The translations under genes and the position numbers were made by a program. A DNA stretch of 64,000 nt, from positions 1,116,001-1,180,000 of the forward strand of contig NZ_CP023994.1 in NCBI RefSeq assembly GCF_003194085.1. Direction: 5' to 3'. This document shows, piece after piece, positions 26,635 through 35,218 of this stretch; within the stretch, counting starts at the first letter, position 1, and each line of letters starts with the position of its first letter. The stretch comes from Aurantimicrobium photophilum. Its GTDB lineage: Bacteria > Actinomycetota > Actinomycetes > Actinomycetales > Microbacteriaceae. Under the pieces are notes generated by a model. That model worked only from the letters and a program-made list of their open reading frames with translations. It made no database searches and was not told where the DNA came from.

Positions 26635-29600
26635 TTACGCACTTTCCTTTTCAGTGGACTCTTTCGCTGCCACGCGCTGACCGACCACAGCCGAGACACC
26701 ATCTTGGCGCATCGAGACTCCATAGAGTGCGTCCGCGATTTCCATGGTGCGCTTCTGGTGAGTAATCACAATGAGCTGGCTGGAATTACGCAGGTCTTCG
26801 AAAATCGCCAGCAGACGACCCAGGTTGGCATCGTCCAGAGCGGCCTCAACCTCATCCATGATGTAGAACGGCGAAGGGCGCGCCTTGAAGATGGCCACGA
26901 GCAGAGCAACGGCAGCCAGCGAACGCTCACCACCAGAGAGCAAGCTCAGACGGTCAATTTTCTTACCCGCAGGCTTGACCATGACTTCAATACCGGTGGT
27001 GAGGAGATCATCGGGGTTGGTCAAAGCAATGCTTCCTGACCCACCGGGGAACAAGATGGGGAACACTTCAGCGAATGCTGCTTGAGTGTCATCGAAGGCT
27101 GCCTGGAAGACCGACTGCATCGTGGAATCGACTTCCTCGATGATGGTCATCAAATCCTTGCGGGTGTTGGTGAGGTCGGTGAGCTGTTCGGTGAGGAAGG
27201 TGTGGCGCTGTTCCAGTGCCGCAAACTCTTCCAACGCCAGCGGGTTCACACGACCGAGCTGACCGAGCTTACGCTCTGCCTTCTCTAGTCGAGTCTGCTG
27301 TTCAGAACGGTTATATAGCTTAGTTTCGGGCTCAGCATCCGCAGGTGCATCTGCATCCAGAGCAACAGGGATACCCACCTCGGGGCCGTATTCGGCAATG
27401 AGGACGTCTTCAACGAGACCGAGTTCATTACCTGCACGCTCGAGCAAACCAGAGAGCTGCATCTTCTTTTCATAGATCTGCAGTTCCAGCCCGTGCACGT
27501 TCTCGGTGATCGAGTGCAGACGTTCACGAAGCTGTGATTCTTCTTGACGCAGGGTGATGAGTTCTTGGTTCTGTGCTGCACGGTCCGCTTCGCGCTGACC
27601 CAGTAGAACACGTGCTTCCGAAACGGAACGATCGACGGAGTCCAGAACGGCAGGCAGTGCTTCAGCAACACCGGCAGCGGCATCAATCTGGCGGCGGCGA
27701 ACAACAGCACGACGTGCTGCTTCTTCTGCTGCAGCACGGTCAGCCTCGAGCTGCTGGCGCAGGCCCTCCACACGAAGTTCTTCAGCACGAACGCGCTCAC
27801 GCGCCGTTTCGAGCTCCAAACGTGACTGAACTTCTTTCTCACGAACCTGTTCAAGTTCAGCAAAGAGTTCATCACGAGCAGAAACATCCAGGATGGGGCG
27901 CGGACGAGACTCGACAGACTCAAGTTCGCTCGTGGCACGGTGTGCATTCTGCTCTGCTTCCTCAACAGAAGTGGCAGCCAGTGCCAGTGAGGCGCTCAAT
28001 CGCTCAGATTCAGCAATCGCTGCTTCGACCTGAACACGAGCACGGTTGAGTGCTTCCGAGCGGGCAGCCAGCTGTGAATCATATTCGCGCAGTGCAGCAA
28101 GTGCTGCGGTGGAGCGTTCCTTGGCAACCTGGGCAACACCGCGCTGGTCAGCAAGATCCAGGCGTGCCTTGTCGATAAGGCCAATAACTTCGTCGAGGCG
28201 CTTCTGGGCGGCATCACGATCAGAGACAAGCTCAATACGGCTCTGCTTTGAGCCAGAACCACCGCGCAGCACGAAGCGGGTGAGAACTTCACCTGCCTTG
28301 GTGATGATGGTGACGTTGGCATCGGAGGTGTCCAAGCCTTGCTTCCATGCAGCTCGTGCTGCATCCAGGTCATCGGCGATGACGGTGGATGCGAGAAGTG
28401 CCAACACACCTTCCGGCGCAGTCACCACGTCAGAGGCGGGGACAACACCCACAACACTGGGTAAGGAAACTGCACTCTTGCCCGGCTTGGCCGCAACAAC
28501 AATTTCCACGCGACCGAGGTCGTCACGATCCACATTGGCAAGTGCCGAGATGGCAGAGTCCATGTCATCGGCCAGCACAGCGTCAGAGAGCGAACCAAGT
28601 CCCGCTGCGATTGCTGCTTCGAAACCGGCTTTAACCTGGATGTGCTCGGCGACGAGGCCACGAATACCGGAAAGCTTGGCCTTCACCAGAGCAGAGGAGC
28701 CATCCTTCTGATCTAGAGCCATCGAGAGTGCGCCGGTGCGAGCCTGGAGCGCATCGCGTTCGCGCTCAAGGGTGTGGAGTTCATCACGCAGACGATCGAT
28801 GGTGGCATCTGCTTCCACCACAGCAGCCTGTGCTGCCTCATATGTGTCATTCAGGCCCGTTTCACCCGCGGTGGTGTCAGCAGAATCTGACTCAACCTGG
28901 GCCAAGTTTTCTTGAGCAGAGACACGACGCTCAGTTGCCGCATCCAGTGCGTTCTGTTGACGCAGAACTTCACCGCGCACGGCAGCCAGTGCAGAGTCAG
29001 CTGCTTCTTTCTTTCCGCGCAGGCTGGTCAGTTCCAGATCGTGCTGAGAAACCAGAGCGGACTGTGCTGAGATTTGCTCGTCAATAGAGTCCAGCTTTTC
29101 GCGCGCGACCACAGTCGCCTGCTGGGCAGCCTGCCAGGCAGCTTCAGCAGCAATGACGATGCCACGCATAACCTCAACCTCAGACTCAGCGCCCTCGATC
29201 ATGGCCTGGTTCACACCCGAGCCCAATGGCTGCTGGTCAGTGTCTGCACCGAGGAGGGCGAGACGCTGATTAGCGAGGTTATAGAGACCACGTAGACGTT
29301 CCTGAATAGATTCAAGAGCGAAGACAGTCTTGCGGGCTGACTCAACATCATCAGCACTCTGGTCTGCTTCGAGACGGCGCACGCGCAACATGGTGCGCTC
29401 AAGCTGTTCTTGCAGCACGATACGTTCACTGTGACGCTCAGACTCGGTCTTGTTATGGGCGTCGAGAGTGGTGCGCAACTGAACAACATCATCAGCCAGG
29501 ATGCGTGCGCGGGCATCGCGCACCTCAGCCTGGATGCTCTGTGCTTCACGAGCAATCTCGGCCTGGTGTCCCAGGGGCTTGAGCTGGCGACGAACCTCGG

Positions 29601-30186
29601 TTGCGAGGTCAGTCAGACGGGTGAGATTAGCCTGCATCGCTTCAAGCTTGCGCACAGTCTTTTCCTTGCGGCGACGGTGCTTGAGAATTCCCGCAGCTTC
29701 TTCAATGAAACCGCGGCGATCTTCTGGGCTGGCCTGAAGAACGTTATCGAGTCGACCCTGACCCACAATGACGTGCATCTCGCGACCCAGACCGGAGTCA
29801 GAGAGAAGTTCTTGAACATCCAACAGACGGCAGTTTTCACCGTTGATGGCATATTCACTCGAGCCGTTACGGAACAGGGTTCGGCTAATGGTGACTTCGG
29901 AGTATTCGATGGGCAGAGCACCATCAGAGTTATCGATGGTGAGCAGAACCTCGGCGCGGCCTAGCGGGCCGCGGGTGGAGGTTCCCGCGAAGATGACGTC
30001 TTCCATCTTGCCGCCGCGGAGAGTCTTTGCACCCTGCTCACCCATAACCCAGGCGAGCGCATCAACGACGTTGGACTTACCCGAACCGTTGGGTCCCACC
30101 ACACAGGTGACACCGGGCTCGAAGGCAAAAGTGGTCGGCTGGGCAAACGACTTAAAGCCTTTGAGCGTCAGGCTTTTTAGATACAC
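26635..30186 (-). CDS. smc: Chromosome segregation protein SMC
   Basis: The 1183-residue protein has the SMC head Walker A VGPNGSGKSNVVDAL near residues 30-44, two long coiled-coil arms, a hinge around residues 510-670, and the C-terminal signature LLSGGERSLAAVALL with Walker B YIMDEVEAALDD. It forms a dimeric ATP-dependent DNA clamp that organises and segregates the chromosome with ScpAB. The start is GTG at 30186, with GGGGAG about nine bases upstream. In many actinobacteria smc follows mutM and precedes ftsY. Here a four-gene segment separates it from mutM, and the FHA/PP2C/kinase locus follows it. Confidence 0.96.
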   Translation of the reverse strand: MYLKSLTLKGFKSFAQPTTFAFEPGVTCVVGPNGSGKSNVVDALAWVMGEQGAKTLRGGKMEDVIFAGTSTRGPLGRAEVLLTIDNSDGALPIEYSEVTISRTLFRNGSSEYAINGENCRLLDVQELLSDSGLGREMHVIVGQGRLDNVLQASPEDRRGFIEEAAGILKHRRRKEKTVRKLEAMQANLTRLTDLATEVRRQLKPLGHQAEIAREAQSIQAEVRDARARILADDVVQLRTTLDAHNKTESERHSERIVLQEQLERTMLRVRRLEADQSADDVESARKTVFALESIQERLRGLYNLANQRLALLGADTDQQPLGSGVNQAMIEGAESEVEVMRGIVIAAEAAWQAAQQATVVAREKLDSIDEQISAQSALVSQHDLELTSLRGKKEAADSALAAVRGEVLRQQNALDAATERRVSAQENLAQVESDSADTTAGETGLNDTYEAAQAAVVEADATIDRLRDELHTLERERDALQARTGALSMALDQKDGSSALVKAKLSGIRGLVAEHIQVKAGFEAAIAAGLGSLSDAVLADDMDSAISALANVDRDDLGRVEIVVAAKPGKSAVSLPSVVGVVPASDVVTAPEGVLALLASTVIADDLDAARAAWKQGLDTSDANVTIITKAGEVLTRFVLRGGSGSKQSRIELVSDRDAAQKRLDEVIGLIDKARLDLADQRGVAQVAKERSTAALAALREYDSQLAARSEALNRARVQVEAAIAESERLSASLALAATSVEEAEQNAHRATSELESVESRPRPILDVSARDELFAELEQVREKEVQSRLELETARERVRAEELRVEGLRQQLEADRAAAEEAARRAVVRRRQIDAAAGVAEALPAVLDSVDRSVSEARVLLGQREADRAAQNQELITLRQEESQLRERLHSITENVHGLELQIYEKKMQLSGLLERAGNELGLVEDVLIAEYGPEVGIPVALDADAPADAEPETKLYNRSEQQTRLEKAERKLGQLGRVNPLALEEFAALEQRHTFLTEQLTDLTNTRKDLMTIIEEVDSTMQSVFQAAFDDTQAAFAEVFPILFPGGSGSIALTNPDDLLTTGIEVMVKPAGKKIDRLSLLSGGERSLAAVALLVAIFKARPSPFYIMDEVEAALDDANLGRLLAIFEDLRNSSQLIVITHQKRTMEIADALYGVSMRQDGVSAVVGQRVAAKESTEKESA

Positions 30187-30207
30187 GTCGAAGGCTCCCC
30201 GGTCAGC

Positions 30208-30221
30208 AGTGCGAACGCACT
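30208..30221. repeat. Inverted repeat upstream of smc
   Basis: AGTGCG and CGCACT flank a two-base centre, 22 bases before the smc GTG. It may be part of the promoter region or a leader hairpin. It does not match a LexA box. Function is unknown. Confidence 0.3.
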
Positions 30222-30266
30222 AACTAACAAATTTACTGGATATAAAAGCCCGACAAAACCACCGAT

Positions 30267-31031
30267 TTAGTGGTCGTCTTCGAGTTCTTTACGAATCGAA
30301 TCAGCAGCCTGCTGAAGCACCTCTACTAAACGAGGAATATCCATGTGTGTCAGGTGAGCAACCACACCCACAGCAGCCACACAACGGCCACCTCGCAGAA
30401 TAGGAACAGCAACAGATCCGTTACCTGCTGTGCTCTCCTGGCGAGCCACGGCATAGCCACGAGTCTTGGTCTCAACCAGCTCGGTCTTGAGCTTGACGGG
30501 GTCCACGATCGAGTAGGGAGTGGTGCGAGAGAGCGGACGGCTGAGATATTTCTCAATAGCCTCGGGGCTCTGCCACGCCAGCAACACCTTGCCCACACCT
30601 GTGGTGTGCAGGGGAAGGTGTCCACCCGCACGAGATGCGGTGTGAACGGAACGTTCGCCACCAATACGGTCAACGTAGAGTGCCTGGCCGCGGTCCAGCA
30701 CGGCGAGGGTGATGTTTTCACCGGTCTCTTCATAGAGACGAGCAAGAGTGGGGAGGGCGCGGTGACGCAGCTGGTCGCTTACAGGAGCGAGCTGACCAAT
30801 CGACCACACGCGCGTTCCGATGCGGTAACGACGGTCAGATCCGCGAACCAAGAAACCACCCGCAACCAACTCGGCAACAACACGGTGTGTGCTCGACATG
30901 GGAAGCAGGGACTTCTCAGACAGTTCCGACAGCGTCAGTGCGCGGCGGCGCTCATTGAAACAACCAAGAACGGCGATGCCGCGACCAATCGAGGAGATAG
31001 GTGCACCGGCAGTAGTACGTGCTGGACTCAT
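30267..31031 (-). CDS. IclR-family transcriptional regulator
   Basis: The 254-residue protein has an N-terminal winged helix (about residues 12-75, with LTLSELSEKSLLPMSSTHRVVAEL) and an IclR effector-binding domain. That domain shows HLPLHTTGVGKVLLA near residues 135-150 and YAVARQESTAGNGSVAVPI near residues 190-208. It binds DNA as a dimer or tetramer and responds to a small metabolite that cannot be identified here. An AAAGGG lies about eleven bases before the ATG. The gene is downstream of the D-threonine-aldolase-like gene on the same strand and may regulate it. Two inverted repeats lie in the 92-base gap between them. Confidence 0.92.
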   Translation of the reverse strand: MSPARTTAGAPISSIGRGIAVLGCFNERRRALTLSELSEKSLLPMSSTHRVVAELVAGGFLVRGSDRRYRIGTRVWSIGQLAPVSDQLRHRALPTLARLYEETGENITLAVLDRGQALYVDRIGGERSVHTASRAGGHLPLHTTGVGKVLLAWQSPEAIEKYLSRPLSRTTPYSIVDPVKLKTELVETKTRGYAVARQESTAGNGSVAVPILRGGRCVAAVGVVAHLTHMDIPRLVEVLQQAADSIRKELEDDH

Positions 31032-31065
31032 GAAATATCTGCCCTTTCAGGCCTCAAGAAATAAG

Positions 31066-31116
31066 GTTCCAATGACCGGAACACTACTCCTCATTTATCT
31101 CGATATCAAGATAAAT
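31066..31116. promoter_or_regulatory. Two inverted repeats upstream of the IclR gene
   Basis: Positions 31093-31100 (ATTTATCT) and 31109-31116 (AGATAAAT) form a perfect eight-base inverted repeat with an eight-base spacer. A second repeat, GTTCC at 31066-31070 and GGAAC at 31078-31082, lies closer to the gene. Either could be an IclR operator. The second resembles the TTCC/GGAA half-site style often seen for this family, although with the halves reversed. Confidence 0.4.
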
Positions 31117-31123
31117 AGAAAAA

Positions 31124-32200
31124 TCAGGAATTTCTTCCCCGCGCAGCGACCTTCCAGCGGTCCACAACAACACCACGATCGAAGACAAAAACCTCATCTG
31201 CGAGGTTCACGGTGTTACACACATGGTTCGGAATAACCGGCAGAACATCACCCAGAACGGGCGCATATCCTTCAGGGAACTCAATGGTGGCGTGGTGTTC
31301 AGACAGCGCCACGATGCGCGCATCGGGCTGTCCCAGCACACGACCATAGCCGCTGGCATAAGGGGCTTTATCGGCACCGAGTACCTTGCTTCCCGCATCC
31401 ACAATCACCCGGCTACCACGAACACTCACCACCGTTCCATGCACGGTCAGGGCAACGTCGTCCCAGTCACACGAACCCAGCTCAATCTGTTGTGCATCGT
31501 TGAAGACATAGACACCCGGACGCTGCTCGGTCACCACCGAAGCATCTGCCTCAGCCAGCGACGGTGTAGATCCACCGCTGACAATGTTGGCGTCAGGGAA
31601 GCCAGCTGCAACAAGCTGCTCCTGTGCATGAGACAACGCCCGCGCCTCGTCCTGAGCCGCTGCGGCACGGCCATCGACTGAGTAACTATGTCCAGGGAAG
31701 GTAAAGCACCCGGACACCTCAAGACCCAGATCTCGAAGACCAACTGCCAACTTCCCCACGCCCTCAGGAGCAATACCGCTGCGGTGGTGACCGCAGTCCA
31801 CTTCGATGAGTAGTTCAATCAGAGAAGCACGGCCTCGAAGATGCTCGGCAAGTTTCTTTCCCGATTCCAGCGAATCAATCCCCATCCGAATAGTGGCTCG
31901 ATCAAGGAGAGCATCTAATCGCTTTGCCTTAATAGGCGTCAACCAGAGCGGATAGGCAATGAAGACATCCGGGAATCCTGCCTCCACAAACACTTCAGCT
32001 TCACCAAGGGTGGCAACCGTGATACCGAGAATCCCGGCGGCTTCTTGCATGCGGGCGATCTCGATGATCTTGTGTGTCTTCACGTGGGGACGCAGAGCAA
32101 TGCCTGCCGTGCGCGCTGCCTCAGCAGCGCGGGCAATGTTTCCCTGCAGTATGCCGAGCTCTATAGCGATGTAGGGAGTCTCCGGTGCAGAGATAGTCAT
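31124..32200 (-). CDS. D-threonine aldolase / D-serine dehydratase-like PLP enzyme
   Basis: The 358-residue protein is a fold-type III (alanine-racemase-like) PLP enzyme. Lys41 in RPHVKTHK is the expected Schiff-base lysine. The C-terminal metal-binding pair His326 and Cys328 (NHVCNTVN) is typical of D-threonine aldolases and zinc-dependent D-serine dehydratases. It probably acts on a beta-hydroxy D-amino acid in the cytosol; the exact substrate is unknown. The IclR regulator gene lies 92 bases downstream and the toxin gene 41 bases upstream, all on the minus strand. Confidence 0.88.
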   Translation of the reverse strand: MTISAPETPYIAIELGILQGNIARAAEAARTAGIALRPHVKTHKIIEIARMQEAAGILGITVATLGEAEVFVEAGFPDVFIAYPLWLTPIKAKRLDALLDRATIRMGIDSLESGKKLAEHLRGRASLIELLIEVDCGHHRSGIAPEGVGKLAVGLRDLGLEVSGCFTFPGHSYSVDGRAAAAQDEARALSHAQEQLVAAGFPDANIVSGGSTPSLAEADASVVTEQRPGVYVFNDAQQIELGSCDWDDVALTVHGTVVSVRGSRVIVDAGSKVLGADKAPYASGYGRVLGQPDARIVALSEHHATIEFPEGYAPVLGDVLPVIPNHVCNTVNLADEVFVFDRGVVVDRWKVAARGRNS

Positions 32201-32241
32201 GACTGCGAGCTTACTTTCGAAGGGATACGTGAAGAATAACT

Positions 32242-32499
32242 TTATTTCTCATAGACATTTCTGCGGTGTCCCAGCGTAATGACGACGACGACCAACACGT
32301 TGTCGTCAACGGTGTAAATGATGCGGTAATTCCCCACTCGCACGCGCAGACCTGGGCGCCCCTGCAGTGCTTGAGCGCCTGGAGGGCGTGGCTCCTCACC
32401 GAGCAAAGCTATAGCTCCGCGAACACGGTCCCGGTCTTGATGCCCAATTGTTTTCAGTGCACGAATTGCAGCCGGGCGAAGTTCAATCGAGTAGGTCAC
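32242..32499 (-). CDS. RelE/ParE-family toxin
   Basis: The start is taken as the GTG at 32499, which overlaps the antitoxin TGA in a GTGA junction, giving 85 residues (a reading 11 residues longer is possible). The protein has the RelE pattern: basic helix-rich N-terminus, then GLRVRVGNYRIIYTVDDNVLV and a final GHRRNVYEK with the arginines and tyrosine expected for ribosome-dependent mRNA cleavage. It is coupled to the YefM/Phd-type antitoxin upstream, as usual for type II toxin-antitoxin modules. It lies between mutM and the D-threonine-aldolase-like gene. Confidence 0.9.
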   Translation of the reverse strand: MTYSIELRPAAIRALKTIGHQDRDRVRGAIALLGEEPRPPGAQALQGRPGLRVRVGNYRIIYTVDDNVLVVVVITLGHRRNVYEK

Positions 32500-32744
32500 A
32501 CCCAACCCAGATCTGACTTCACTTGAGCCCACGGAATGTTGGGGCCCTCTTCAGCCATTGCTGCATCAAATGCTGCAACGTCCTCTGCGTCTTCAAGTGC
32601 AACCATCATGCGCTCGTAATGCTCGGGGCTCACCAGAACTGCTGCCTGTTGGCCCCGGCGTTCGATAAAGACAGCTTCGGTCTGAGACTGCGTAATGATC
32701 TCAGAGAAGTTGTTTCGGGCGTCAGCCACACTCACAATAGACAT
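32496..32744 (-). CDS. YefM/Phd-family antitoxin
   Basis: The ATG at 32744 gives 82 residues, beginning MSIVSVADARNNFSEII, the standard Phd/YefM N-terminus that forms the DNA-binding dimer. The C-terminal part (ALEDAEDVAAFDAAMAEEG onward) is acidic and should wrap the toxin. An ATG at 32780 is possible but falls inside the operator palindrome, so it is rejected. The gene has no Shine-Dalgarno sequence and lies directly at the predicted transcription start. Two TGTACA palindromes upstream fit autoregulation of the YefM type. Confidence 0.9.
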   Translation of the reverse strand: MSIVSVADARNNFSEIITQSQTEAVFIERRGQQAAVLVSPEHYERMMVALEDAEDVAAFDAAMAEEGPNIPWAQVKSDLGWV

Positions 32745-32750
32745 ATCTGA

Positions 32751-32783
32751 ATTGTACAACTCAGAACTTGTTATGTACATAAC
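32751..32783 (-). promoter_or_regulatory. Promoter and YefM-type operator of the toxin-antitoxin pair
   Basis: Two palindromes with a TGTACA core occur, a perfect 14-base GTTATGTACATAAC at 32770-32783 and an eight-base TTGTACAA at 32752-32759, centred 21 bases apart. On the minus strand the first core (32779-32774) is also a -35-like hexamer, and TACAAT (32756-32751) is a good -10 at 17-base spacing. The antitoxin ATG is six bases after the -10. Long and short TGTACA repeats are the known operator of E. coli yefM-yoeB. Confidence 0.7.
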
Positions 32784-32826
32784 TTCCTCACTTTCCCTTC
32801 AGCACCAGGGAAATATGAGCTCAGTC

Positions 32827-33687
32827 TTATGCCACCCTCTGACATTTCGGGCAGAAGTGTGAACCACGGTTCATGAACGTCACCCGCCGAATGGGTGTGC
32901 CGCAACGTGGGCACGGTTTGCCCTGCTGTCCATAGGCGTTGAGGCTGTGGGAGAAGTAACCCGATTCACCGTTCACGTTCACGTATTGCTCGTCGAAGCT
33001 GGTGCCACCCTCCCCCAATGCTTTGGTGAGGATTGCTCGCACTGCCTCCAGGAGCTCACGTGCTTTCGCCTTCGACAACGTGTCTGAAGGTTTCTCCCCG
33101 TGAATCTTTGCCGCCCACAACGACTCATCGGCATAGATGTTCCCCACGCCGCTAATGAGTGTCTGATCCAGCAAGGCTCTCTTCACGCCTGTGCTTTTCT
33201 TGCGCAGCCGCGTGATGAATAGCTCGTCATCAAAGAACGGATTGAGGGGATCCAGCGCGATGTGGGCTGCTTGAGAGGGAACAAGGCCCGAAGGTTGTTC
33301 CACCAGTTCATCCACAGCCATCGATCCAAAGATGCGCTGGTCGACGAAGTTAACCACGAGCTGGCCATGCTCTGGATGCGTGATGACGTATTGGATGCGC
33401 AAATGGCGATCTGGTGCTGCATCGAGATCTCGTAAGAGAACCTGACCACTCATGCCCAGGTGAGTCACCAGGGCATCGCCTGAGCCCAGAGGGAACCACA
33501 TGAACTTTCCTCGGCGCTCGGCAGAGAGCACCGTTGCTCCCTGAAGCATGCCGACAAAATCTCCACGTCTCGCGTCATGACGTTTGAGCGAACGTGGATC
33601 GAATACCTGAACAGAGTCAATCCGAGCACCGACCAGTGCAGGTTCTAACCCTGCACGCACCACCTCAACTTCGGGAAGCTCAGGCAT
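32827..33687 (-). CDS. mutM: Formamidopyrimidine-DNA glycosylase
   Basis: The start at 33687 gives 286 residues, with the obligatory N-terminus MPELPEVEVV. The catalytic Pro2 and Glu3 must be at the mature N-terminus, so the longer open frame is rejected. A zinc finger closes the protein (CPRCGTPIRRVTF ending in CPKC). It excises oxidised purines such as 8-oxoguanine and nicks the DNA. It starts seven bases after the rnc stop, within the conserved DUF177-rpmF-rnc-mutM run. Confidence 0.96.
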   Translation of the reverse strand: MPELPEVEVVRAGLEPALVGARIDSVQVFDPRSLKRHDARRGDFVGMLQGATVLSAERRGKFMWFPLGSGDALVTHLGMSGQVLLRDLDAAPDRHLRIQYVITHPEHGQLVVNFVDQRIFGSMAVDELVEQPSGLVPSQAAHIALDPLNPFFDDELFITRLRKKSTGVKRALLDQTLISGVGNIYADESLWAAKIHGEKPSDTLSKAKARELLEAVRAILTKALGEGGTSFDEQYVNVNGESGYFSHSLNAYGQQGKPCPRCGTPIRRVTFMNRGSHFCPKCQRVA

Positions 33688-33694
33688 AGGGAAG

Positions 33695-34408
33695 TTAGTT
33701 CGTCTCGCCGAGCGATGACCACGCAGTGAGGGCAGCTGCCATCTCGGCGTGCTTCTTGCTGGTGCCCGTGCCGGTGGCGGTGACGAGTTCCCCCACGGTG
33801 ACTGTGGCGGTGAAGACGCGTGCGTGGTCAGGACCTGCTGCTTCAACCGAATACACAGGAACGGCAGTACCCAGCTTGGCAACAGCCTCTTGCAGGCTGG
33901 TCTTGGGATCCATTGCTGCACCGAAGCGTTCGGGGTTGTCCAGCAGTGGTTCAATCAGGCGCAGCACGAGGGCATTGGCAACCTCGGGACCTGCGGTGAG
34001 ATAGGTGGCACCAAAGAGTGCTTCTACGGTGTCAGCCAGGATGGAATCCTTGTTGCGTCCACCGGTGAGTTCTTCGCCATTACCTAAGCGAATGTATTGG
34101 CCGAGCTCAATACTGCGAGCCACTTCAGCCAAAGCCAGTGTGGAGACCAAGGAAGCCCGGCGCTTGGCCAGGTCACCCTCATCCAAGTCGGGGTAGTTGG
34201 TATAGAGCATGACCGTGACGGCTTGACCCAATACTGAGTCGCCGAGGAATTCCAGGCGCTCGTTGTTGGCAATGCCGCCATGCTCGTAGGCATAGGAGCG
34301 GTGCGTCAGGGCAAGCTCGTAGAGCTCCCCGTCCAGGGGTATGCCAAGAGAACTCGAGAGACTCGAGATATCGGTCAGATGACCAGAAGCAGGAGAGCTC
34401 ATGCTCAC
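33695..34408 (-). CDS. rnc: Ribonuclease III
   Basis: The 237-residue protein has the RNase III catalytic signature NERLEFLGDSVL (residues 49-60), with the second acidic cluster near DTVEALFGA (about residue 127) and a C-terminal double-stranded-RNA-binding domain from about residue 165 (DPKTSLQEAVAKLG, then GTSKKHAEMAAA). It processes rRNA precursors and other double-stranded RNA. A second ATG two codons downstream is an equally possible start. The rpmF gene is 18 bases upstream. Confidence 0.95.
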   Translation of the reverse strand: MSMSSPASGHLTDISSLSSSLGIPLDGELYELALTHRSYAYEHGGIANNERLEFLGDSVLGQAVTVMLYTNYPDLDEGDLAKRRASLVSTLALAEVARSIELGQYIRLGNGEELTGGRNKDSILADTVEALFGATYLTAGPEVANALVLRLIEPLLDNPERFGAAMDPKTSLQEAVAKLGTAVPVYSVEAAGPDHARVFTATVTVGELVTATGTGTSKKHAEMAAALTAWSSLGETN

Positions 34409-34426
34409 TCGCCTATAAGGGTGTGA

Positions 34427-34633
34427 CTAAACGTCAGCTACCTTGCGGCCCTTGTACTCCATGAAGAGTGGGGTGCCGGCAGAGTCTTCAACAACCTTGG
34501 CGCGGTGAGGAAGGCTGTAGGAAACCTTGCCGTTAGCGTCAACGCTCTTGACGAGGGTGGCAGCAGTTGCCTTCCACTGGGCACGGCGCATGCGAGTGCT
34601 AGCTCGCGACATTTTGCGCTTGGGAACAGCCAT
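34427..34633 (-). CDS. rpmF: 50S ribosomal protein L32, zinc-free type
   Basis: The 68-residue basic protein begins [20 protein letters not shown] and ends GRKVADV, the typical actinobacterial L32. It has no cysteines, so it is the zinc-independent form. It is co-directional with DUF177 upstream and rnc downstream, the usual arrangement. Confidence 0.95.
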   Translation of the reverse strand: MAVPKRKMSRASTRMRRAQWKATAATLVKSVDANGKVSYSLPHRAKVVEDSAGTPLFMEYKGRKVADV

Positions 34634-34654
34634 GGCTATCTCTTCTCTTCTTAC

Positions 34655-35209
34655 TTACTTCTTTTTACCGGTGCTTGTGTCACCGTTGTCTGCGGAAGCA
34701 GTCAGCTGGCTCAGCGCGGCCCATCTCGGGTCAATCGTCTCTTCCAGCGTGGTATCCAGTGGTTCTGCCAAACGCTCACCAGTCTCAGGATCGAGACCAG
34801 CACAATCTGGCCGGCAAACCGGCTGGAACGGAAGTGCGAGCACTACCGCTTCCCTGACTAGAGGTTCAAGATCCACGTGGTCGTCGTGAACCTCATAATC
34901 AAATGCTTCGTCAACAGAATACGCGAAAAGTTCCTGAAATTCGACTTCGAGGTCCTGCTCGATGGGTTCGAGGCATCTTCCGCACTCTCCCAGAGCTGTT
35001 GTTTCGACCTCAGCGGTGACCAAAATACCGTCTCCGAGCGACTCTAAACGCAGGTCAAGGTGGATATTTTCGCCCGCAGGAACAGCAATAATTCCTTCGC
35101 CCAACTTTTCAGGCGCAGCAATATCGAGCTCACGCTCGCGGTGCTCACCGGGACGGTGCATGAGGTCATAGACCTCAATGGTGAAGGGGGTTTTGACGAA
35201 TTTAGCCAC
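34655..35209 (-). CDS. DUF177 (YceD) family protein
   Basis: The 184-residue acidic protein has two cysteine pairs, CGRCLEPI near residue 77 and CRPDCAGL near residue 132, which match the DUF177 family. That family is almost always encoded directly before rpmF, as here (21 bases), and has been linked to 23S rRNA or large-subunit maturation. It is predicted to be cytosolic. The lysine-rich C-terminus STGKKK is probably disordered. Confidence 0.9.
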   Translation of the reverse strand: MAKFVKTPFTIEVYDLMHRPGEHRERELDIAAPEKLGEGIIAVPAGENIHLDLRLESLGDGILVTAEVETTALGECGRCLEPIEQDLEVEFQELFAYSVDEAFDYEVHDDHVDLEPLVREAVVLALPFQPVCRPDCAGLDPETGERLAEPLDTTLEETIDPRWAALSQLTASADNGDTSTGKKK

Positions 35210-35218
35210 GAGACAAGT

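Noticed and set aside
26621-26636. AAGCTT-GCGA-AAGCTT hairpin between smc and the FHA gene considered as a terminator
   Set aside because: It lacks a T-run, and the genes are only 33 bases apart, so termination there is doubtful.
30208-30221. Palindrome upstream of smc considered as a LexA box
   Set aside because: It lacks the GAAC/GTTC half-sites expected for an actinobacterial SOS box; kept only as an inverted repeat.
33688-33954. Longer N-terminus for mutM
   Set aside because: The enzyme needs Pro2 of MPELPEV at its N-terminus, and the extension overlaps rnc.
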